A DNA stretch of 11,095 nt from DATIBL01 sp035457505 (GTDB lineage Bacteria > Patescibacteriota > Minisyncoccia > Phycocordibacterales > UBA6899). The notes beneath the pieces were generated by a model. The model was not told the DNA's origin. It searched no databases and saw only the letters and a list, made by a program, of their open reading frames with translations. Made by a program: the position numbers and the translations under genes. Positions 1-5,125 of this stretch are shown here, piece by piece (the first letter of the stretch is position 1; each line of letters starts with the position of its first letter). The stretch is from the NCBI GenBank assembly GCA_035457505.1, contig DATIBL010000082.1, forward strand, positions 1 through 11,095, written 5' to 3'.

Positions 1-2
1 CG

Positions 3-377
3 ATGTATCCTCTAGAAATTTTGAGTGATAGAATTGCGAAGCGGAGAGCTCGAATTGATGACTTGCATATACCAATTATTTGTGCTATAGTGTTTCATAT
101 GAATCCTGACAGAACAGATCTCACAGCGCGCGCGTTTGCGCTTATTGATGGGTCGAAGTTATCTGATGCGGATAAGGAACTTCTTCGGGGGAGACTACCG
201 TATGCGCCAACGATGGTGGTCCAGCTTTTTGTCGAAGTTTGCGAGGAGGATCCGTTCAGTGTTGATGCGCTTGTGATGAATTTGAAGAAGAAGCTTGATG
301 CGCAAGGGAATCTCCAGAAGCTTCATGAGATTGCAAAGCAGGACAAGCGAGAACTTGAAGCAGCACTCGCCAACTAA
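3..377 (+). CDS. hypothetical protein, possibly 5'-truncated by window
   Basis: A 124-residue reading frame opens at an ATG two bases from the left edge, so the true start may lie upstream; an in-frame Met at residue 33 is another possible start. I do not recognise the family. The protein looks soluble: no clear signal peptide or membrane span, although residues 22-32 are hydrophobic. The C-terminal half is rich in Lys, Glu and Leu and should be helical (residues 86-124). It lies 5 bases ahead of the next gene on the same strand, so the two are probably linked in function or transcription. Its AT-richer codon use differs somewhat from the che genes downstream. The frame is plausible as a gene because the next gene follows so tightly, but no function can be assigned. 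Confidence 0.65.
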   Translation: MYPLEILSDRIAKRRARIDDLHIPIICAIVFHMNPDRTDLTARAFALIDGSKLSDADKELLRGRLPYAPTMVVQLFVEVCEEDPFSVDALVMNLKKKLDAQGNLQKLHEIAKQDKRELEAALAN

Positions 378-382
378 GATCA

Positions 383-1360
383 ATGTCTATGGAAGGAAAA
401 AATACATTTGAAGAGAGCAATGGTGCGGAGAATGAGACGGGTTCGATCGAGACCGGAGTTTCGCTGCCCGAATACGAGAGTCTTTTTGACGGAGCGGCTG
501 TGGGCGGGGAAGATGCAGCCACGGAGGGTGAAAGCTATGATCCTGAGCGTGACGCAGTGCTCCCCGAGACAGAGCAGGAGGACCTTATCGTTGCTGAACT
601 ATCTCGTGAAAGGGATGTTGATGCGCTCGAATTTGAAGTTCCAGCTGGTGTTTCGCAAGAAGATGCCTTAGCACTTACTGAGATTGGGCAAAATATTGAA
701 CTTCGGCATGAAGTGCTAAATGGTGGAGACAATTCTCCTGCGGCGGTTCGGATCGCAAAGCGCCAGACGCTCGAAGACGCGCTGGCTGTTCCGGAGTCTG
801 CGTGGCTCGATACGCTCAAGAGCAAGTGGGGACGTTTTAAGAAACGTGCGCATGCGGTCACTCTTGCTGGTGTCGCTGCTATGGGTGTTGGAATGGAGAC
901 TGCACAGGCTCGCGGGCTTGGCGATATTCTTCCTCCCCAGGAGCGAGCACAGGCAGAAGCGCAGGTCCGCCAGGAGATGGGCCGTCATGCGGCAGAGATG
1001 AACGTAGGGATTCCGTCACGTCAGCGACAAGCTGAGCGATACGACCAATTTCAGCGAAGCTACAACGAGCAGATCAATCAAGCGAACCTCAACTATCAGA
1101 CTGCCGTTAATAAATTGAACATCTGGTTGAATAATGAGATCAACAGGCTCAATGCGTCCGGGCGGCAGTTGGAGATTCCTGATGCACAGGCAGAGTATCA
1201 TCAGCACCAGCAAAAGATACAACGTGCTTATGAGGCCGATGTTCGGCGTATCCAGGCGCGCGCACAGTACTCGCAGGAAGAGGTTGTGCATGGCAATCGT
1301 GTAGATCAGATCATTTCTGGAGCAGCGGGAAGTGCGATCTATCGGATCTTCTCCCAATGA
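383..1360 (+). CDS. hypothetical protein with acidic N-terminus, internal hydrophobic segment and coiled-coil-like C-terminus
   Basis: This 325-residue protein is of no family I recognise. Residues 1-115 are strongly acidic and low in complexity. A basic patch (about 147-156, KSKWGRFKKR) precedes a short hydrophobic stretch (157-171) ending in a TAQA-like sequence near 173-176, which resembles a signal peptide but sits in the middle of the protein. Residues 185-305 are rich in Gln, Ala, Arg, Glu and Asn with heptad-like spacing, suggesting long helices or a coiled coil. A second ATG at 389 (residue 3) is a possible true start: TAAGAT at 375-380, overlapping the upstream stop codon, would be a -10 box 8 bases before it, matching the leaderless pattern of other genes here. 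No Shine-Dalgarno is visible. It could be a surface or envelope protein, but this is a guess. Confidence 0.75.
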   Translation: MSMEGKNTFEESNGAENETGSIETGVSLPEYESLFDGAAVGGEDAATEGESYDPERDAVLPETEQEDLIVAELSRERDVDALEFEVPAGVSQEDALALTEIGQNIELRHEVLNGGDNSPAAVRIAKRQTLEDALAVPESAWLDTLKSKWGRFKKRAHAVTLAGVAAMGVGMETAQARGLGDILPPQERAQAEAQVRQEMGRHAAEMNVGIPSRQRQAERYDQFQRSYNEQINQANLNYQTAVNKLNIWLNNEINRLNASGRQLEIPDAQAEYHQHQQKIQRAYEADVRRIQARAQYSQEEVVHGNRVDQIISGAAGSAIYRIFSQ

Positions 1361-1363
1361 TCA

Positions 1364-1391
1364 TTGCTCCTCGGGTGAATTGTGCTACACT
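1364..1391 (+). promoter_or_regulatory. promoter of tRNA-Pro
   Basis: A -35 box TTGCTC (1364-1369) and a -10 box TACACT (1386-1391) are separated by 16 bases. The -35 lies just after the stop codon of the preceding gene. Transcription would begin near 1398, leaving about 64 bases of 5' leader before the mature tRNA. That leader holds a small hairpin (GGCGC/GCGCC, about 1398-1415) and the GTTTCAC repeats. Confidence 0.55.
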
Positions 1392-1418
1392 CTGAACGGC
1401 GCTCACTCGGGCGCCATT

Positions 1419-1434
1419 CGTTTCACGAGAAACA
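1419..1434 (+). other. parS-like palindrome in tRNA leader
   Basis: CGTTTCACGAGAAACA matches the widespread bacterial chromosomal parS consensus TGTTTCACGTGAAACA at 14 of 16 positions (mismatches at positions 1 and 10). A further half-site GTTTCAC follows at 1436-1442. No parA or parB gene is in the window, and the same half-site word is common elsewhere here, so this may be one member of a different repeat family. Confidence 0.25.
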
Positions 1435-1461
1435 TGTTTCACAGGATCCGCGAAACACAGA

Positions 1462-1534
1462 CGGGACGTGGTGTAACGGCTAACATGCCTGCTTTGGGAG
1501 CAGGTGACTCCGGGTTCGAATCCCGGCGTCCCGA
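1462..1534 (+). tRNA. tRNA-Pro (anticodon UGG)
   Basis: The 73-base sequence folds as a complete tRNA. The acceptor stem pairs 1462-1468 with 1527-1533 (7 bp), with discriminator A1534. The D-stem is 1471-1474/1483-1486 with loop AACGGCTA. The anticodon stem is 1488-1492/1500-1504 with loop TTTGGGA, putting anticodon TGG at 1495-1497. The variable loop is 5 bases. The T-stem is 1510-1514/1522-1526 with loop TTCGAAT. The C1-G72 acceptor pair is typical of bacterial proline tRNAs and supports the identity. The UGG anticodon can read CCA and, by wobble, other CCN codons. CCA is not encoded (ATG follows), so a CCA-adding enzyme is needed. The 3' end from the T-loop onward is duplicated 188 bases downstream. 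Confidence 0.95.
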
Positions 1535-1571
1535 ATGAAATACAAAGACCTCGCCTTGGCGAGGTCTTTGG
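1517..1571 (+). repeat. direct repeat copy 1: tRNA-Pro 3' end plus terminator
   Basis: This 55-base segment runs from inside the T-loop of tRNA-Pro through the acceptor 3' strand, a short spacer and the whole terminator hairpin. It recurs without mismatch at 1705-1759. Flanking bases differ on both sides (T/G before, T/G after), so the repeat limits are sharp. A tRNA 3' end within one copy is the usual setting of integrase attachment sites. Confidence 0.9.
1543..1570 (+). terminator. terminator hairpin after tRNA-Pro (copy 1)
   Basis: CAAAGACCTCGCC (1543-1555) pairs with GGCGAGGTCTTTG (1558-1570), a near-perfect stem of 12-13 bp with a tiny TT or CTTG loop. The T-run on the plus strand is only the TTT inside the stem, so plus-strand termination may rest mainly on the very stable hairpin. 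On the minus strand the hairpin is followed by a T-rich tail (TATTTCATT), a better intrinsic terminator. Confidence 0.7.
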
Positions 1572-1704
1572 TAAGGCGGGCGAGCAAGACGCCTGCGCGT
1601 CTTGCGTCCGGGGTGCGAAGCCCGCAGCGATGCCGAGCCAGCAGGCAAGGCCGCGAGGGGCGGCCTGCGACCGAGGCGAGCGACGGCGAGCCGAAAGTCG
1701 TAGG
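1572..1704. mobile_element. GC-rich hairpin-rich segment between the two tRNA-tail repeats (possible small mobile repeat)
   Basis: These 133 bases hold no credible gene. They contain strong inverted repeats: GCAAGACGC/GCGTCTTGC with a 4-base loop (1584-1605) and AGGCCGC/GCGGCCT with a 5-base loop (1648-1666), the latter with an alternative pairing GCAGGC/GCCTGC (1641-1668). Open frames run through on both strands only because the segment is GC-rich. Being bounded by exact 55-base repeats that contain a tRNA 3' end, it could be a residue of an integrated element, a MITE-like repeat, or a diverged tandem duplication. No integrase is present. Confidence 0.4.
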
Positions 1705-1759
1705 CGAATCCCGGCGTCCCGAATGAAATACAAAGACCTCGCCTTGGCGAGGTCTTTGG
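1705..1759 (+). repeat. direct repeat copy 2: tRNA-Pro 3' end plus terminator
   Basis: An exact copy of 1517-1571 at an offset of 188 bases. It carries only the 3' strand of the tRNA T-loop, T-stem and acceptor. The sequence before it (AAGTCGTAGG) does not restore a T-arm, so it is not a second tRNA gene. Confidence 0.9.
1731..1758 (-). terminator. terminator hairpin (copy 2), facing the minus-strand gene
   Basis: This has the same hairpin as copy 1. Read on the minus strand it lies about 45 bases after the stop codon of the 1803-2846 gene and is followed by a T-rich tract (TATTTCATT), so it is well placed to end that gene's transcript. It probably works in both directions between two convergent units. 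Confidence 0.65.
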
Positions 1760-1791
1760 GTATGCGACTGAATCAAGATGTGAAACCTCCC

Positions 1792-1814
1792 GTGAAACGG
1801 ATTTAGCGTTTCAC
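1792..1814. repeat. inverted repeat GTGAAACG/CGTTTCAC over a stop codon
   Basis: GTGAAACG (1792-1799) and CGTTTCAC (1807-1814) form an 8-bp stem with a 7-base loop that contains the TAA stop codon of the minus-strand gene (1803-1805). It is one of three inverted pairs of the same word in the window; another half-site lies at 1780-1786. Confidence 0.6.
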
Positions 1815-2846
1815 AAACTCAATGGACTCAAGGATCTCACACATGAGCGCTTCGTTGCTCGCCTTGAACGACTCGATCTCCGTGCGACAAGCTTGATTTT
1901 CATGGCAATCACCAGCTCCATACATGAACTCGAAAAGGACAGTATCTGCTTCCTGTTCGAACGTGAAACGTCTGATGTGAACTGCTGTTCGCTCAGGGCC
2001 ACCCTGCTCATATCGAAGTTCCATGAAACGCTGCGTTCGGCATCCAAGCTCCTGTTTTACGGGCGTGAGCTCCGTCGTCATGTCTGCGTAATCAATAATT
2101 GGAGTCAGGGTAAATCCCATCGTTGGAGTGCGACTCGCAGTAAGGGTAAGTGGGAATGAGCTCCCTGGTTCCACGAGCAGTCGGAATCGATCCTCTGGCT
2201 CAAGGTCGAGTCGAGCGGTGCGGACAGTGTTTCCCTCTGATCGGAACTCCGATGTGGAGGTGTAGAATTTTGGGACAAGGACAGTGAAACCAATCTCAGC
2301 AGTCTCAGACCTAACCCCGGCGCTTGTCGGCGCGCTCGCGGCGAACTTCGTAAACTCTTCAGGCGAGATATCGATCTCGGCTGTTGTTTCGAACTCCACG
2401 CGCGCCGGCGCACTTTCTCTCCCCATGGCGTCGCCCAGTGGAAGTTCGCGGTATCGATAAAATATTCCGCGAACCGCCTCGATGGGGATATTGGGGCCAT
2501 CGACAAAGTTGTTTTCGCAATCCTTGAGCATGGGGTCGCTGTGTGTGTATACCCCGAAGGTTGTCGTTCCAACAGGAATCCATGTTCGTCCGTCAACCGA
2601 TCGCTCTATTATATATGTCTGGTCGCATACGCGGTCCGGAAGAAGCAGGGCGACCTCGCTTTGGTTTGCGATAATCGCGCTCGGGGCGGCAAGAAGATTT
2701 GGCGGTACCGAGCTCCGATCTTCAACTGGCGCTGGCTTTTCTCGAAGTGCGATGATCTGAAAAAGCAGGACAATGACTGATATCGCAAAAAGTCCGATCG
2801 CAAAATATTTCACAAAGCGGCAAAAGGTGCAGGGAGCTTGGTTCAT
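1803..2846 (-). CDS. hypothetical membrane-anchored extracytoplasmic protein
   Basis: This is a 347-residue protein of unknown family. A short N-terminal part with a CxxC (CTFC, residues 6-9) leads into one hydrophobic span (about 12-33), after which the chain is polar to the end, so it is probably a single-pass protein with a large outside domain. That domain holds several cysteines (in VCDQ, KDCE, LGCRT, GDCH, ACRTE and MCE contexts) that could form disulfides, and looks beta-rich. The frame stays open upstream to 2948, but that would overlap cheW. I chose the ATG at 2846 because TATAAT lies exactly 6 bases before it on the minus strand and the membrane span then falls at the N-terminus. 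It is divergent from the che cluster with 80 bases between the two starts, so a link to chemotaxis or sensing is possible but unproven. Confidence 0.8.
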   Translation of the reverse strand: MNQAPCTFCRFVKYFAIGLFAISVIVLLFQIIALREKPAPVEDRSSVPPNLLAAPSAIIANQSEVALLLPDRVCDQTYIIERSVDGRTWIPVGTTTFGVYTHSDPMLKDCENNFVDGPNIPIEAVRGIFYRYRELPLGDAMGRESAPARVEFETTAEIDISPEEFTKFAASAPTSAGVRSETAEIGFTVLVPKFYTSTSEFRSEGNTVRTARLDLEPEDRFRLLVEPGSSFPLTLTASRTPTMGFTLTPIIDYADMTTELTPVKQELGCRTQRFMELRYEQGGPERTAVHIRRFTFEQEADTVLFEFMYGAGDCHENQACRTEIESFKASNEALMCEILESIEFVKR

Positions 2847-2852
2847 TACTCT

Positions 2853-2881
2853 ATTATATAGGCTCGCCGCGCATTGAGCAG
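2853..2881 (-). promoter_or_regulatory. promoter of the minus-strand membrane protein gene
   Basis: On the minus strand a perfect -10 TATAAT (2853-2858) is preceded by a 17-base spacer and a weak -35 CTGCTC (2876-2881). Only 6 bases separate the -10 from the ATG, so the predicted transcript starts at the start codon. The core promoter is back to back with that of cheW, their -35 boxes 8 bases apart. Confidence 0.65.
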
Positions 2882-2889
2882 GGGGCGCA

Positions 2890-2918
2890 TTGGAGTTCAT
2901 CCTTCGGGCATGTAGAAT
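2890..2918 (+). promoter_or_regulatory. promoter of cheW / che cluster
   Basis: A -35 TTGGAG (2890-2895), a 17-base spacer and a -10 TAGAAT (2913-2918) lie upstream of the cheW ATG, with 8 bases between the -10 and the start codon. The transcript would therefore have essentially no leader. No Shine-Dalgarno is seen. Confidence 0.6.
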
Positions 2919-2926
2919 GTGAACAT

Positions 2927-3574
2927 ATGGATGAGAAGGCGCAAACACTCGAGCAGCGGATCGCGAGCACGACAGGCATCGGAGAAGAGGGAGTTGAGCG
3001 GATGGTCGTCTTTGATCTCGATGGGGAAGAGTACGGGGTTCCGATCGGAGCGGTAGACGAGGTGCTGCATGTTCCCCCTATCACCTCTGTTCCGAATGCG
3101 CCGGAATGCGTACTTGGGATCTTTCATCTGCATGGCAAGGTCGTGGTTGCGATCGACCTCGAGCGGCGATTTCAGTTGACGCGCAAGCAGCCATTTGTTC
3201 CGCAATACATTGTGATCTCCCATTCTGGCGATACCGCGTTCGGGGTGCTTGTCGATAAGATCAAGAATGTGGTGCGAGTAGAGCGGGAAGATATTCAGCC
3301 TCCGCCGGCAGTCTACGCTGGTGGACCCCAGTCCGGATACCTCATCGGCGTTGCGATGGTGCGTGAGGAGCGAGCGGTTCCTGTCCGACCGGGGGAGCCC
3401 TCGATTATGATCGAGCCGGGGCAGCGAAAGAGCATCGATGGTCCGCATGCCGAGGTCGCAAAGATGCCCCACGGACCTGCACAAACCGAGGAGGTTATTC
3501 GGCCAGTCCTCCTGCTCGACCTTAAAAAGCTGTTCGACCTTTCCGATATCCCCGGTTTTCAGGGGGAGGGGTAG
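2927..3574 (+). CDS. cheW: chemotaxis coupling protein CheW, with an internal insertion
   Basis: CheW links the kinase CheA to chemoreceptors in the cytoplasmic signalling array. Residues 24-145 show the CheW fold pattern: VVFDLDGEEYGVPI (28-40), LGIFHLHGKVVVAIDLERRF (63-82) and FGVLVDKIKNVVRV (105-118). The usual last strand (PVLLLDLKKLF, 193-203) comes only after about 47 extra residues (146-192), which are rich in Pro, Glu and Gly; in typical CheW these parts are nearly adjacent. Total length is 215 residues, above the usual 150-170. In the conserved NLRG region the Arg (R62 of E. coli CheW) is His69. The gene is first in the che cluster with its own promoter, and cheY follows after 42 bases. 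It could instead be called a CheW-like (CheV-type) coupler, but there is no receiver domain, so CheW is the better name. Confidence 0.93.
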   Translation: MDEKAQTLEQRIASTTGIGEEGVERMVVFDLDGEEYGVPIGAVDEVLHVPPITSVPNAPECVLGIFHLHGKVVVAIDLERRFQLTRKQPFVPQYIVISHSGDTAFGVLVDKIKNVVRVEREDIQPPPAVYAGGPQSGYLIGVAMVREERAVPVRPGEPSIMIEPGQRKSIDGPHAEVAKMPHGPAQTEEVIRPVLLLDLKKLFDLSDIPGFQGEG

Positions 3575-3583
3575 TTGCTTCAC

Positions 3584-3597
3584 AGCCCCCGAGGGCT
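3584..3597 (+). terminator. weak hairpin between cheW and cheY
   Basis: AGCCC (3584-3588) pairs with GGGCT (3593-3597), with a 4-base loop and then TTTA. The stem is short and the T-run minimal, so at best it is a weak attenuator. It lies just upstream of the cheY -10 box. Confidence 0.25.
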
Positions 3598-3600
3598 TTA

Positions 3601-3609
3601 TGCTACAAT
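3601..3609 (+). promoter_or_regulatory. extended -10 promoter of cheY
   Basis: TGC followed by TACAAT (-10 at 3604-3609) makes an extended -10 element. No good -35 lies at the right distance. The cheY ATG is 7 bases after the -10, so the predicted transcript is leaderless. Confidence 0.55.
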
Positions 3610-3616
3610 AGTCACT

Positions 3617-3976
3617 ATGAATACTGAGAAGAAGATCCTGATCGTCGATGACTCTGCGTTCATGCGCAAGGTTCTTCGCGATATCTTCGAAAGTGCTGGA
3701 TTCACAAATTTCTCCGAGGCTGCAAATGGCCACGAGGCGGTCGAGAAGTTTCGCGCGGAACGGCCGGACTGCATTTTCCTCGACATCATCATGCCCGAAT
3801 ACAATGGAATGGATGTGCTCCGCGAGATCGGGCGCGAGGCGCGGATCGTTGTCGTGAGTGCAGTCGGACAGAAGGAGATGATCGACGAAGCAAGAAGTCT
3901 CGGTGCGCTCGACTATGTCGTGAAGCCGTTCGAGCGAGATCAGGTGCTCGAGAAGGTGCGCAAATACCTCGCGTAA
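3617..3976 (+). CDS. cheY: chemotaxis response regulator CheY
   Basis: This single-domain receiver of 119 residues takes phosphate from CheA and carries the signal to the motility machine. All key residues are present: acidic pair D11/D12, phosphate acceptor D56 (FLDIIMP), S81 (VVVSAVGQ), and K103 followed by P104 (VVKPF), with Y100 in the usual aromatic position. The VSAVGQ context resembles CheY proteins found with CheC/CheD systems. A longer frame from a TTG at 3575 is rejected because the ATG at 3617 gives the normal CheY length and has an extended -10 box 7 bases upstream. There is no output domain, so it acts by protein contact. The target cannot be read from sequence; no flagellar genes are near, and a pilus ATPase is the closest motility gene. 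Confidence 0.93.
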   Translation: MNTEKKILIVDDSAFMRKVLRDIFESAGFTNFSEAANGHEAVEKFRAERPDCIFLDIIMPEYNGMDVLREIGREARIVVVSAVGQKEMIDEARSLGALDYVVKPFERDQVLEKVRKYLA

Positions 3977-4001
3977 CTTTCCGCAGATCTCCGCGGAAAG
4001 T
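3976..4001 (+). promoter_or_regulatory. hairpin between cheY and cheB
   Basis: ACTTTCCGC (3976-3984) and GCGGAAAGT (3993-4001) form a perfect 9-bp stem with an 8-base loop, starting at the last base of the cheY stop codon. There is no T-run, so it is not a standard terminator. The 3' arm contains GGAAAG (3995-4000), a weak Shine-Dalgarno-like sequence 9 bases before the cheB ATG, which the stem would hide. It could tune cheB translation or protect the cheY mRNA end. Confidence 0.45.
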
Positions 4002-4009
4002 GCTCATGT

Positions 4010-5113
4010 ATGGATCATGAAATGAAGATCCGGGTTCTCATTGCGGACGACTCTTATTTTGTCCGCCGCTATCTCCATGAGCTCTTGAGCCAGGATGCAG
4101 ATATCGCCGTGGTCGGCGAAGCGAAGGACGGCGTCGAAGTGGTTGCGATGGCTGCCGAGCTTCATCCGGATGTTATCACGATGGACTATCGGATGCCGCG
4201 CAAGAACGGCCTCGATGCGACTGCCGAGATCATGCTTGGATCGCGCCCGCTTCCCGCGGTCATTATTTTATCCGCGTTCGCGGGAACTGACGGTCGAGAG
4301 ACACTGGAGCGCCTCCGCTCTGCTGGTGCGCTCGTGATCGAAAAGCCGTCTGGTGAAGTTTCCCTCGATATTGATCGGATCGCGGACGAGATCGTGACAA
4401 CGGTGAAGAAGGTCGGCGATGTGCAGCGGCGGATCCGTATGTACGCGAGAGCTCTGGTTGCGCGCGCCGGACGGGCGACTCCGATCCGAAAGCACAGCGC
4501 CCCGCTCGCGGTTGTCGTGATCGGTGCATCGACCGGTGGGCCGCCCTTGGTGGAGCATTTACTCGCCACGCTTGGGGAAGAGGAAAGTGCGGCGTTCGTG
4601 ATCGTGCAGCACATGTCCAAATACTTTACGGAACTTTTTTCGGAGCGCCTCGATCGGCTGGCGCCGATGCCGGTGCACGAGGCTAAGGAGGGAGAGGAGC
4701 TTCTCCCTGGAACGATCACTGTTGTTCCTGGAAATTCGGCGGTCACGTTTGATCGCGGAGCAGAGGGCGGTCCGCATATTCGGCTTCATGTGGTGGAGCT
4801 TCCAGAGCGCCGCGATGAGCATGCGATCGATTTGACAATGCGATCTGCCGCTGATCTTTTTGGTCCGGCAACGATCGGCATGGTCCTCTCCGGTATGGGG
4901 AGCGATGGAACGGATGGACTCGCTGCGATCAAAGAAGCTAAAGGGTCGACGTTTGCGCAGGATCCGCTTTCTGCGACGGTCTCCTCCATGCCTGAGTCAG
5001 CAATCTCTGCGGGTATTGTCGATCGGATCCTCGGTATCGAAGAAATGCCTTCGACGCTCGGTCTTGCGATCCGTCGTGCGGTAAAGGGTGAGGGCATCGA
5101 GGAAGTGATGTGA
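4010..5113 (+). CDS. cheB: protein-glutamate methylesterase CheB
   Basis: CheB removes methyl groups from chemoreceptor glutamates (and can deamidate glutamines) when phosphorylated by CheA. At 367 residues it has the standard two-domain form. The receiver (about 6-125) has D13/D14, phosphate acceptor D59 (TMDYRMP), S88 and K112 (EKPSG). After a linker, the methylesterase domain (about 165-355) has the catalytic triad: S174 in GASTGGP, H201 in VQHMS and D299 in GMGSDGTDG. A start at the in-frame ATG 4022 (residue 5) is also possible and closer to typical CheB N-termini. It lies 33 bases after cheY, with a hairpin between, and 12 bases before cheA. Its stop codon forms part of the predicted cheA promoter. 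CheR, its usual counterpart, is not in the window. Confidence 0.95.
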   Translation: MDHEMKIRVLIADDSYFVRRYLHELLSQDADIAVVGEAKDGVEVVAMAAELHPDVITMDYRMPRKNGLDATAEIMLGSRPLPAVIILSAFAGTDGRETLERLRSAGALVIEKPSGEVSLDIDRIADEIVTTVKKVGDVQRRIRMYARALVARAGRATPIRKHSAPLAVVVIGASTGGPPLVEHLLATLGEEESAAFVIVQHMSKYFTELFSERLDRLAPMPVHEAKEGEELLPGTITVVPGNSAVTFDRGAEGGPHIRLHVVELPERRDEHAIDLTMRSAADLFGPATIGMVLSGMGSDGTDGLAAIKEAKGSTFAQDPLSATVSSMPESAISAGIVDRILGIEEMPSTLGLAIRRAVKGEGIEEVM

Positions 5114-5119
5114 TAAAAT
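5111..5119 (+). promoter_or_regulatory. extended -10 promoter of cheA, overlapping the cheB stop codon
   Basis: TGA (5111-5113, the cheB stop codon) is followed directly by TAAAAT (5114-5119), together an extended -10 element. The cheA ATG follows after 6 bases, so a leaderless cheA mRNA is predicted. No clear -35 lies in the cheB 3' end. No Shine-Dalgarno precedes cheA. Confidence 0.5.
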
Positions 5120-5125
5120 GAGCGC

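Noticed and set aside
1517..1759. CRISPR array or second tRNA gene
   Set aside because: Only two repeat copies with one long spacer; the second copy lacks the 5' half of the tRNA and any T-arm 5' strand.
1311..1806. Several open frames on both strands through tRNA-Pro and the repeats (68-140 codons)
   Set aside because: They overlap a certain tRNA and its duplicated tail, are GC-driven, and include the familiar spurious protein pattern produced by reading antisense across a tRNA T-arm. No coding signal of their own.
2847..2948. Upstream extension of the minus-strand membrane protein to an ATG at 2948
   Set aside because: It would overlap cheW and its promoter, add 34 unlikely residues before the anchor, and ignore the TATAAT 6 bases before the ATG at 2846.
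3575..3616. TTG start extending CheY by 14 residues
   Set aside because: The ATG at 3617 gives normal CheY length and sits at the correct distance after an extended -10.
2897..3733. 278-codon minus-strand frame over cheW and the start of cheY
   Set aside because: Antisense shadow of two clear genes; no recognisable domain and no promoter pattern.
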